A stretch of DNA of 18,265 bases from JBCCTX01 sp039197765 (lineage in GTDB: Bacteria > Bacteroidota > Bacteroidia > J057): positions 1 to 18,265 of the forward strand of contig JBCCTX010000153.1 in NCBI GenBank assembly GCA_039197765.1, written 5' to 3'. Under the pieces are notes generated by a model. That model saw only the letters and a list, made by a program, of their open reading frames with translations. It searched no databases and was not told the DNA's origin. Position numbers and translations under genes: made by a program. Position 1 is the stretch's first letter, and every line of letters starts with the position of its first letter. Positions 7,710 through 15,213 of the stretch are shown piece after piece.

Positions 7710-9108
7710 ATCCCTTTATTTCAATTCAAAGATATTTATAAGGCTGTCATTCCTCTGGGGAGTGGCAGCCTTGGTCCTTTGTACCAGTTGTGTCGACACC
7801 CTAACAGGTGATACAGGGGTAGAAGTTCTTCCTCCCCAAGAACTGGTAGAGCAAGAATTTATCGACACCCTCAGTCTGGAGTTGGTCTCAGTCCAGGTGG
7901 ATACAGGCGTTCCTTCCTGTAATCAGCCCTTACAACTATTTGGGAATATGTACGATCCATTCATGGGAGAGACTAAGGCAATTACCTACTCTCAGGTTCT
8001 CAGACCCGATAGTCTCTGGGATGCCAGTAGGCCAGAAGACTTGGAGTTGGATTCTATTATTCTGGAATTGGATATCTTCGATTTTTACGGTCAATTCAAG
8101 TCCCCTCAACGCCTAGAGGTTTTTGAAATTACTGACTCTTTACCAGATTGTGTTGGCATAGACTCTCGGAAAGTTTTGGAAGTGGATACCACCCTTAACT
8201 TAACGGCCACTTTTCGAAATCCGACGGATGGATTTCTGCTAGACTTTAGTCAAGATACGGTTTTACCCGGCACCTTTATTGTGCCACTAGATGCTTCTTT
8301 AGGAGAAAAGCTCCTCAGCGCCACAGAAGCAGACTTTGAATCTGAGGAAAATTTTCAAGACTTTTTTGGAGGGCTTTCCTTTTCATCCTCCTTGATCACC
8401 CCCAATAATCCTATGGATCCGGGTGGTATCTTTAGGCTCGACCTAAGCACAAGTTCCTCCAATTTCATTCGCATACACTACAGGGGTAGGGTCACACCAG
8501 GTGGTCCTTTAGAAGCTCGATCTACTCGCCTGCGTATTGGAAGGCTAACAAGCGCTAGCCCTACGAACTTTTTCAATGTTGTACGACGCAATGTACCAGG
8601 AACTCCCTTAGCAGATGAAGGACTAGATAACAATGAATTTGTACAGGCAGGAAACTTGGTCGTCATAGAGGGTAAACTACCTGGATTTGGCAACTTAGAT
8701 CTTTTAGGAGTAAATCAAGCCGAACTAATCTTCCCTGTAGATACCTCTGCCTTCCGTACAGACTCCGCGGGAAGTATAGTCTATGAGGTACCTAATGCGT
8801 TAGAAATTGTCATGAAAGATGGAGATACTGGAGAAATCATTGATATCCCTAGTATTTTGGGACAAGGGGTGACAGTTAGTAGTTTTAATGAAGAAAGGGG
8901 AGAATTCACCTTTATAGTTTCGCCTTTCCTCCAAGCAGCTGTGGATAAAAACGTCCGTAACCTGGCATTTACGATACGGCCAATTACCCAAAACAACGCT
9001 TTCTTCCTCGACTTTTATAATTTCAGCATAGACAGGGTTATTTTAGGAGGTATCAATAATCCAAGCCTAACTCCGAGGATATTCTTGACAGTCACTCGTT
9101 CTCCCTAA
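7690..9108 (+). CDS. DUF4270 family lipoprotein
   Basis: About 472 residues from the ATG at 7690. The open frame reaches back to 7612, but the extra residues are the shifted reading of the upstream gene, and only the later start places a signal peptide at the N-terminus. Hydrophobic residues 19-30 are followed by LCTSC with C34 as the probable lipidated cysteine, followed by acidic residues (VDTLTGDTG), a context that often marks surface-exposed Bacteroidota lipoproteins. The rest is beta-rich without membrane segments. The middle (GGLSFSSS, FRLDLS, IRIHYRG) and the ending (FSIDRVILGG...TPRIFLTVTRSP) match what I know of DUF4270. Its start codon lies 20 bases inside the GT5-like gene, so the two are translationally coupled, and the broken tetR follows after 12 bases. 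The role is unknown. Confidence 0.82.
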   Translation: MKQLRVKSLYFNSKIFIRLSFLWGVAALVLCTSCVDTLTGDTGVEVLPPQELVEQEFIDTLSLELVSVQVDTGVPSCNQPLQLFGNMYDPFMGETKAITYSQVLRPDSLWDASRPEDLELDSIILELDIFDFYGQFKSPQRLEVFEITDSLPDCVGIDSRKVLEVDTTLNLTATFRNPTDGFLLDFSQDTVLPGTFIVPLDASLGEKLLSATEADFESEENFQDFFGGLSFSSSLITPNNPMDPGGIFRLDLSTSSSNFIRIHYRGRVTPGGPLEARSTRLRIGRLTSASPTNFFNVVRRNVPGTPLADEGLDNNEFVQAGNLVVIEGKLPGFGNLDLLGVNQAELIFPVDTSAFRTDSAGSIVYEVPNALEIVMKDGDTGEIIDIPSILGQGVTVSSFNEERGEFTFIVSPFLQAAVDKNVRNLAFTIRPITQNNAFFLDFYNFSIDRVILGGINNPSLTPRIFLTVTRSP

Positions 9109-9120
9109 CTTTGTGCTGCA

Positions 9121-9692
9121 ATGAATGCCAGGCCCCGATCTCAGGATAAGCTCGTAGATACGGCTTTAGAACTCTTTGCAGAGAATGGATATCCTGCTGT
9201 AACGGAAGAGGATTTATTAAAGGCATCCAAAGTATCCCGGGAATTCTCATGTATCACTTCGGGAATAAATCGAGGCTTTTAGAAGAAATTGTCCGAAAAC
9301 ACCAAACATGTATCCAGGAAACCCTCCCTCCTCTCGAAAAAAAGGAACAGCTTACAGTTCATGTAGTTAGTCCAGTAGACTTGATAGACTGCTGGACCCA
9401 TTCCCTTCAGCGATACCCTACCTGGTGGAAATGCTACTTTCGCTTAATCCAATATCCCGAGTCGCGTGCCATAATTGAAGCAGACCCCATTTACACTGAA
9501 GTAGTTTTTCAGTCTCGCACATACCTTCAGGCATATTTTACAACTCAAGGGGTTCTAAACGTTCCTGTAGAGATTGCTCTGTTTCAATCCTTCCGGACAG
9601 GTATCAGTGTAGAATACCTCAACCGGCCCAAGACTTTTCCTCTCAGTGAGGTAGTAAGCGTTTGGAAAGCCAAGTACCTTGACTATAAGTAA
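9121..9692 (+). pseudogene. TetR family regulator, frameshifted
   Basis: Two reading frames together make one TetR protein. Frame one (9121-9282) gives MNARPRSQDKLVDTALELFA and the start of the helix-turn-helix (LLKASKVSR), then runs out of frame to a TAG at 9280. Frame two resumes before the ATG at 9249 with MYHFGNKSRLLEEIV, the typical end of a TetR recognition helix (normally xYxHFxxKxxLL), and reads to the stop at 9692. Adding one G to CCCGGG (9236-9241) restores SKVSRGILMYHFGNKSRLL and a normal 190-residue protein. The ATG at 9249 alone would give 147 residues without a complete DNA-binding domain. Either the gene is inactivated or the assembly has lost one G. The ligand domain shows no other damage. 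It sits 12 bases after the DUF4270 gene, probably as the last gene of that operon. Confidence 0.85.
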
Positions 9693-9725
9693 GACAAGTT
9701 CATTTCTTAGGGTCATCCATCTTTG

Positions 9726-10802
9726 TCAATAGCTACTGTCTGTAAGTACCGTTTTTCCTCGGTAGGTCCAATATATTATGGAAGTATAAGCAAGTACAAA
9801 AGGCATTCCAATCAATGCCAATCCAAACATAGTTTTCAAGGTGTAGTTGGAAGAGGATGCATTATATATATCTAAGCTAAAGGCCCCATTTAAGGTCGAG
9901 GGAATCATTTTAGGAAAAATTCCTAGGGCAAATAAGGAAATTAATGCTGCAATGGTGCAAGCGGAGGAAACAAAGCCTTGCATTTCTTTCTGTTTCTTGA
10001 TGCATCTGGGAACATTGGCTATGGCAAGGATATTAAGTAAAACGACCATCCATGTAACTACAGAAATGAGGATAGGATAAGAGGCGATAAACTCGTGGGT
10101 ACTTCCGGGATCCTGATAATAGCCAAAGGAAAAGTTAGCTATCATTTCCGGTTTGAGTCTAAGGGTGAAAAATGTAGCGAGGATATACAGCACTAAAAAA
10201 AGATAATAGGATCGCTGGGCCCACGTTTTAGCCTTTATCTGGAGTTCTCCTTCAGATTTAATAATAAGATAGAGTGAACCGTGCATAGCAAACATAACCA
10301 CAGTTAAAAGTCCAATAAGTAGGGTATAAGGCCGAATCAAGGTAGAAAGAGTCCCAGCAAACTCTTTATCTGCTCCAATAGGCAAGCCCAGGATTACATT
10401 TCCTATAGCAATTCCAAAGAGAAAGGCTGCTAGTGTAGAGCCAGCAGAAAAGCCAAAATCCCATGCATTCCGCCAACGCCTACTGGATTCTTTCGATCGA
10501 AACTCCATCGAAACCGCACGAAATATAAGGGCCATCAACAGCATCATGAAGGGAAGGTAAAACGTGGAAAATCCCGTGGCATAAACCTCTGGAAAGGCAG
10601 CAAATAAAGCCCCGCCTGCGGTTATCAGCCATACTTCGTTTCCATCCCACACGGGTCCTATGGAATTCATAACCAACCGCCGCTGGGTATCTCCTTTGGC
10701 CCAAAGGTGTACAATCCCTACCCCCAAATCAAAACCGTCTAGTATAGAGTAGCCGATTAGTAATATTCCCACCAATACATACCAGGCTATGTTGTAATCC
10801 AT
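9726..10802 (-). CDS. cydB: Cytochrome bd ubiquinol oxidase subunit II
   Basis: CydB is the second membrane subunit of the quinol-oxidising, oxygen-reducing cytochrome bd complex; it lacks haem but is needed for assembly. The protein has 358 residues, near the family norm, with about eight or nine hydrophobic segments. The N-terminal signature LDGFDLGVG (D25) and GPVWDGNEVWLITAGGALFA (D53 in WDGN) are diagnostic, as is the following FRAVSMEFRSK. It starts 42 bases after cydA on the same strand, so the pair forms an operon. Its end faces the end of the broken tetR across 33 bases with no clear terminator between them. No residue loss was noticed. Confidence 0.96.
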   Translation of the reverse strand: MDYNIAWYVLVGILLIGYSILDGFDLGVGIVHLWAKGDTQRRLVMNSIGPVWDGNEVWLITAGGALFAAFPEVYATGFSTFYLPFMMLLMALIFRAVSMEFRSKESSRRWRNAWDFGFSAGSTLAAFLFGIAIGNVILGLPIGADKEFAGTLSTLIRPYTLLIGLLTVVMFAMHGSLYLIIKSEGELQIKAKTWAQRSYYLFLVLYILATFFTLRLKPEMIANFSFGYYQDPGSTHEFIASYPILISVVTWMVVLLNILAIANVPRCIKKQKEMQGFVSSACTIAALISLFALGIFPKMIPSTLNGAFSLDIYNASSSNYTLKTMFGLALIGMPFVLAYTSIIYWTYRGKTVLTDSSY

Positions 10803-10844
10803 GTGAATCGTTAATTTTATCTATTTCAGATTTCCATTAGCTTA

Positions 10845-12269
10845 TTAAGGCTTTTCCCGGAGCCACTTTAACCAAGACCGATCCAGGGAAAACGAAAACT
10901 GGTTCTTTCTATGCACATATACGGAAGTGGGTGCTTGGTAAAACTCCTCTGGTCCATGCTGAATCTCCTTGTTGAGCACATAAATCCATACAGCCAATAG
11001 CAGGCTATATACGATGCAAAACATGATAAGTGAGGTCAAAACCATGGAACCCTGTACAGAAGGGGAAACCGCATCCGATGTTCGTAGGAGTCCCTGGACG
11101 ATCCAAGGTTGTCGGCCCGCTTCAGCAGATATCCATCCTAGTTGATTAGCAAGAACAGGTAGTATAACCATGGGAATGTAAAGCTTCATCAAACCATGCC
11201 TTTCCCACAATTTCTTTCGCCACAGCAAAAATAAACTTAGCAAGGTTATGCCAATAAATAGCATTCCCAGTCCCACCATTGCATGATAGGTTTGAAAAAC
11301 CAGTCCTACGTTTGGCCAATCTTCCCGTGGTACCTCTTTCAATCCTGCGATTTCTGCCTCAAAGTCATCAAATGCTAGAAAACTCAGCAGCTGAGGAATT
11401 GCGATCCCATAGGTTTTCTCATTTTTGGGGTCCGTATATCCCAATACGTATAGGGGCGCAGATTTTTCTGTCTCATAGACTCCTTCAAAGGCTGCCAACT
11501 TAGTGGGTTGATACTTGGCAACAACCTGTGCATGCTGGTGCCCAATGAGGGGTTGGACAAGGCAGGCGATGGCTGTAAATACCAAAGCAACGCGAAAAGA
11601 TTTTTGGGCAAAATCCTTGTATTTCCCCTTGACAAAATAAAAGGCGGAGACACTTAATACGAGAAATCCACCTTGGATGAGGGCCCCTACCACCGTATGG
11701 GTAAATCGGACCATAGCTGAAGGATTGAAAACCATCTCCCAAAAATCTGTAATGCGCGCTACCTGATTGGCTCCCTCTCCTATGAGTTCATAGGCTACTG
11801 GTGTATGCATCCAAGAATTCGCCACCACAATCCAGAAAGCTGACATTACAGAACCCAGGAATACCATGGTAGTCGCAAAAAAATGAGTCGCTCTTGATAC
11901 CTTCTCCCAGCCAAAAAGCAAGATGGCCAGAAATCCAGATTCTAGAAAAAAGGCAAAAATTCCTTCTGCTGCTAAAGGAGAACCAAAGATATCTCCTACG
12001 AAGCGGGAATAGGTAGACCAGTTCGTTCCAAACTCAAACTCCATCACCAATCCGGTTGCAACTCCTAGAGAAAAATTCGCAGCAAAAATTTTTACCCAAA
12101 AACGCGTTATTTTCTCATATACTGGATTTCGGGTGATGAGAAAGGTGCCTTCAAATATTACCAACAGCGCTCCCATCCCTATACTAAAAGGAGGAAAGAT
12201 GTAATGAAACATAATGGTGAAGGCAAACTGAATCCTGGATAAAAGTACCACATCCCATTCCATATACAT
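10845..12269 (-). CDS. cydA: Cytochrome bd ubiquinol oxidase subunit I (short Q-loop type)
   Basis: CydA carries the three haems of cytochrome bd, oxidises quinol at its periplasmic Q-loop and reduces oxygen with high affinity without pumping protons. The 474 residues include the haem ligands: H22 in FHYIFPP (E. coli H19), H191 in RFTHT (H186) and M331 in YHAMVGLGM (M393). The acidic pair E102 and E110 in AAEGIFAFFLESGF, the Q-loop residues K257 and E262 in QPTKLAAFE, and GRQPW (385-389) are all present. Only 69 residues separate E262 from M331, against about 136 in E. coli, so this is a short-Q-loop enzyme. The start is the ATG at 12269, or a second ATG at 12263 (MEWDVV) that is equally likely. 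cydB follows; no cydX or cydCD is nearby. Confidence 0.97.
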   Translation of the reverse strand: MYMEWDVVLLSRIQFAFTIMFHYIFPPFSIGMGALLVIFEGTFLITRNPVYEKITRFWVKIFAANFSLGVATGLVMEFEFGTNWSTYSRFVGDIFGSPLAAEGIFAFFLESGFLAILLFGWEKVSRATHFFATTMVFLGSVMSAFWIVVANSWMHTPVAYELIGEGANQVARITDFWEMVFNPSAMVRFTHTVVGALIQGGFLVLSVSAFYFVKGKYKDFAQKSFRVALVFTAIACLVQPLIGHQHAQVVAKYQPTKLAAFEGVYETEKSAPLYVLGYTDPKNEKTYGIAIPQLLSFLAFDDFEAEIAGLKEVPREDWPNVGLVFQTYHAMVGLGMLFIGITLLSLFLLWRKKLWERHGLMKLYIPMVILPVLANQLGWISAEAGRQPWIVQGLLRTSDAVSPSVQGSMVLTSLIMFCIVYSLLLAVWIYVLNKEIQHGPEEFYQAPTSVYVHRKNQFSFSLDRSWLKWLREKP

Positions 12270-12331
12270 TTGCTATTTAGAGGTGAGTAGTCAGAACGCT
12301 TTGCTGAGAAAGAAGAAAGGGTGGATTAATT

Positions 12332-12553
12332 TCAAAGATTCCCTTTTCTGGCTTCTGTGCTTTTGTCCTTAACTTCTCTATTCTGATAAATTCGAATTAC
12401 TCCAATCAAAAAAAATACTCCGGTGAAAAACCGGAGTATTTTCTTTATCTGCCAAATATTTTCTTCTACTAGAAACCCTGCGAGTCTACTTACAATCCCA
12501 TAAAATATGGCTAGTAGGATTGTGAACAAAAACAAGGTTTTTAATCTATCCAT
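12332..12553 (-). CDS. Small hypothetical two-helix membrane protein (uncertain)
   Basis: A 73-residue reading frame with two hydrophobic segments (about 7-28 and 41-55), a positive N-terminus and a charged tail (NREVKDKSTEARKG). It lies between acn and cydA on the same strand, 62 bases before cydA, where Bacteroidota often keep a small membrane protein. It does not look like CydX or the DUF4492 proteins I know from cyd operons. Against it being a gene: a perfect 13-bp hairpin with a T8 run, a textbook terminator on this strand, lies inside codons 38-48. Either transcription often ends inside this frame or the frame is chance. Not recognised. Confidence 0.4.
   Translation of the reverse strand: MDRLKTLFLFTILLAIFYGIVSRLAGFLVEENIWQIKKILRFFTGVFFLIGVIRIYQNREVKDKSTEARKGNL
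12408..12442 (-). terminator. Intrinsic terminator hairpin inside the small ORF between acn and cydA
   Basis: On the minus strand, bases 12442-12430 and 12424-12412 form a perfect 13-bp stem around a 5-base loop (core arms ACTCCGGT/ACCGGAGT), and the A8 run at 12408-12415 gives eight U at the 3' side. On the plus strand the stem is followed by TTTTCTTT, so it may act both ways. It would end transcripts coming from acn before cydA. Confidence 0.75.
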
Positions 12554-12676
12554 ACCAAAGTAGTTAAGGTATTTTCATCAAAACTCGGAACCTTAGAATT
12601 GGTTATTTAGCCAGTAGTCCTAGTTAGGGTATTTTGCTTTGCATAAAGTTTACCACCGACTACCCACTACCAAGCT

Positions 12677-14941
12677 TTATCCAAGTCCCTCTTGCTTTCG
12701 AATAAGGTTCAAGGCGCTGCCTGAACGCAACCATTCAATCTGATTTTCATTGAAGGTATGGTTGGTCCAGATTTCTTCGGAGGTTCCGTCGGTATGGTTC
12801 AGCACAACTTTTATTTTATTACCTGGCGCGATACTACTCCCGAGGATATCTATTTTGTCATCCTCCTGGATTTTATCGTAATCGCTCGGGTTGTCAAAAG
12901 TCAGTGCGAATACCCCCTGCTTTTTCAAGTTGGTCTCATGGATTCGAGCAAAAGATTTTACAATCACTGCACGAACGCCTCTATGTCTAGGCTCCATAGC
13001 TGCATGTTCGCGGGAAGAACCTTCTCCATAGTTTTCATCCCCTATGATTATCGAATGTACACCCGCCTCGTGATATGCCTTTGCAACTTTGGGAGTATCC
13101 TCATAGACTCCTGTGAGTTTATTTTTAGTTTGCGTCTTCTGGGTAAATGCATCTACTGCTCCTAGCAGTAGGTTGTTGGAAATGTTTTCCAGATGTCCTC
13201 TAAAGCGCAACCAAGGTCCAGCCATGGAGATATGGTCTGTAGTACACTTACCAAAAGCCTTTATTAATAAGGTCAACCCCATAATATCCTGGCCATCCCA
13301 ATGAGAAAAGGGAGTCAGGAGTTGTAAACGCTCCGAATCGGGATTTACCACGACTTCTATGCTAGAACCGTCTTCTGCTGGAGGAATGAATCCTGGATCT
13401 TTTACGTCAAAGCCCTTTTCTGGTAACTCATCGCCATATGGGGGATCTAGTTTTACCCCTACTCCATCTTCATTGAGAAGGGTATCTGTCAGCGGATTAA
13501 ACGTGAGTTCTCCTGCTATTGCAAATGCGGTAACAATTTCAGGGGAAGCGACGAAGGCATGTGTATTGGGATTACCGTCATTCCGCTTTTTAAAATTCCG
13601 GTTAAAGGAAGTCATAATAGAGTTCTTGCGGTCAGGGTCATCTGTATGGCGTGCCCATTGACCAATACAAGGGCCACAAGCATTGGCCAAGATCACGCCA
13701 CCGATCTCCTCAAATGGCTCTAGAAGACCATCTCGTTCTACTGTATATCGGATCTGTTCAGAACCCGGCGTAATGGTGAATTCTGACTTTGCTATGAGCT
13801 TCTTTTCTGCTGCCTGTCGCGCCACAGAAGCTGCGCGATCCAAATCTTCATAGGATGAATTTGTGCAAGAACCAATCAGCCCAACTTCCAGGACTGGGGG
13901 AAAGCCATGCGCTTTAACTGCGTCAGAAAACTCAGATAGCGGCCAGGCTCTGTCTGGACTAAAGGGACCATTGATATGGGGTTCCAATTCATTCAAATTG
14001 ATTTCAATGAGTTGATCAAAGTACTTTTCCGGTTCTGCATATACCTCAGGGTCTCCCGTTAAGTGCTCTTTTATCGTATTAGCCATATCTGCAATAACCT
14101 CTCTTCCAGTTGCTCGAAGGTAGCGATCCATAGATTCATCATATCCAAAGGTGGAAGTTGTAGCGCCAATTTCTGCTCCCATATTCCCGATAGTTCCCTT
14201 GCCTGTTGCGGAAAATGTATGCGCTCCCGGTCCGAAGTATTCAACAATGGCCCCTGTACCCCCTTTTACTGTGAGGATTCCCGCTACCTTTAAAATTACG
14301 TCCTTGGGAGAAGTCCAGCCGCTCATTTCTCCTGTTAATTTCACGCCAATCAATTTAGGCATCTTCAATTCCCAAGGCATTCCCGCCATGACATCCACAG
14401 CATCAGCACCCCCAACTCCAATTGCAATCATTCCCAAGCCCGCTGCATTGGGCGTATGCGAATCGGTACCGATCATCATCCCGCCCGGAAAGGCATAGTT
14501 CTCAAGGACAACCTGGTGGATAATTCCTGCACCAGGTTTCCAGAACCCAATCCCATACTTATTCGAAACAGAGGCAAGGAAATCGTAAACTTCTTTATTT
14601 GTGCTTAGGGCTGTATCCAGGTCTTCCTCTGCCCCTATTTTTGCCTGAATAAGGTGATCACAATGAACGGTAGAGGGAACGGCAACTTCTCCTTTTCCCG
14701 CCATCATAAATTGCAGCATTGCCATCTGTGCTGTAGCGTCCTGCATGGCAACTCGATCTGGAGAGAAATTCACATAGGACTTTCCTCTTTCATAGGCTTG
14801 TAACGGACTATCGGGGTGCAAATGCGAGTACAGAATCTTTTCTGTGAGGGTAAGTGGTTTCTGAAGCAAATTTCGGGCGGCGCTAATTCTCTCAGGGAAC
14901 TGCGCATACACCTTTTCAATCATTTTAAGATCAAATGCCAT
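12677..14941 (-). CDS. acn: Aconitate hydratase (mitochondrial-type)
   Basis: Aconitase interconverts citrate and isocitrate in the TCA cycle using a [4Fe-4S] cluster in the cytoplasm. From the ATG at 14941 the protein has 754 residues, close to mitochondrial-type aconitases and shorter than the roughly 890 residues of IRP/AcnA-like enzymes. A TTG at 14947 is also in frame, but the ATG fits better. The cluster ligands are C359 in GSCTNSSYEDL and C422 and C425 in NACGPCIGQW, almost the numbers of the pig heart enzyme. Substrate-site stretches HQVVLENYAFPGGMMIGTDS and, in the C-terminal swivel domain, GDENYGEGSSREHAA are intact. Transcription continues toward the small ORF and cydA but probably stops at the hairpin at 12408-12442. 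No consensus promoter was found upstream. Confidence 0.97.
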   Translation of the reverse strand: MAFDLKMIEKVYAQFPERISAARNLLQKPLTLTEKILYSHLHPDSPLQAYERGKSYVNFSPDRVAMQDATAQMAMLQFMMAGKGEVAVPSTVHCDHLIQAKIGAEEDLDTALSTNKEVYDFLASVSNKYGIGFWKPGAGIIHQVVLENYAFPGGMMIGTDSHTPNAAGLGMIAIGVGGADAVDVMAGMPWELKMPKLIGVKLTGEMSGWTSPKDVILKVAGILTVKGGTGAIVEYFGPGAHTFSATGKGTIGNMGAEIGATTSTFGYDESMDRYLRATGREVIADMANTIKEHLTGDPEVYAEPEKYFDQLIEINLNELEPHINGPFSPDRAWPLSEFSDAVKAHGFPPVLEVGLIGSCTNSSYEDLDRAASVARQAAEKKLIAKSEFTITPGSEQIRYTVERDGLLEPFEEIGGVILANACGPCIGQWARHTDDPDRKNSIMTSFNRNFKKRNDGNPNTHAFVASPEIVTAFAIAGELTFNPLTDTLLNEDGVGVKLDPPYGDELPEKGFDVKDPGFIPPAEDGSSIEVVVNPDSERLQLLTPFSHWDGQDIMGLTLLIKAFGKCTTDHISMAGPWLRFRGHLENISNNLLLGAVDAFTQKTQTKNKLTGVYEDTPKVAKAYHEAGVHSIIIGDENYGEGSSREHAAMEPRHRGVRAVIVKSFARIHETNLKKQGVFALTFDNPSDYDKIQEDDKIDILGSSIAPGNKIKVVLNHTDGTSEEIWTNHTFNENQIEWLRSGSALNLIRKQEGLG

Positions 14942-15213
14942 AAGCAATAAATTTTATGTAGAACAAGCCTTAACTAAGGTCAAACAGTCATACGATATCC
15001 AATCCATTTTACGTTTTTGAAGGAACTTAGTTAATAGTAACTCCAGGTTCAACAACATAAAATAGCTTACCCCTCCAAGCATCCTAACGAGAGAAAAATT
15101 AGTTATAACAATTTAACAGAAAAAAAGTAAGGTAACTATTGGAAGACCCTTCTTTTTCAGTATCCCACAGATCCAGCCATGCATTCACAATGATGAATAC
15201 TTGTAAAATTATT

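Noticed and set aside
9236..9246. CCCGGGAATTC, which looks like a SmaI-EcoRI cloning junction
   Set aside because: The flanks encode the two halves of the same TetR helix-turn-helix, so it is native sequence with one base missing, not vector or a chimeric joint.
9249..9692. A stand-alone 147-residue protein starting MYHFGNK
   Set aside because: Its start is in the middle of a TetR recognition helix and the missing N-terminus is found in another frame just upstream; it is the 3' part of the frameshifted gene.
12758..13165. Plus-strand 135-residue frame inside acn, and a similar one at 14151-14498
   Set aside because: Both lie antisense to well-conserved aconitase coding sequence and have no recognisable domains.
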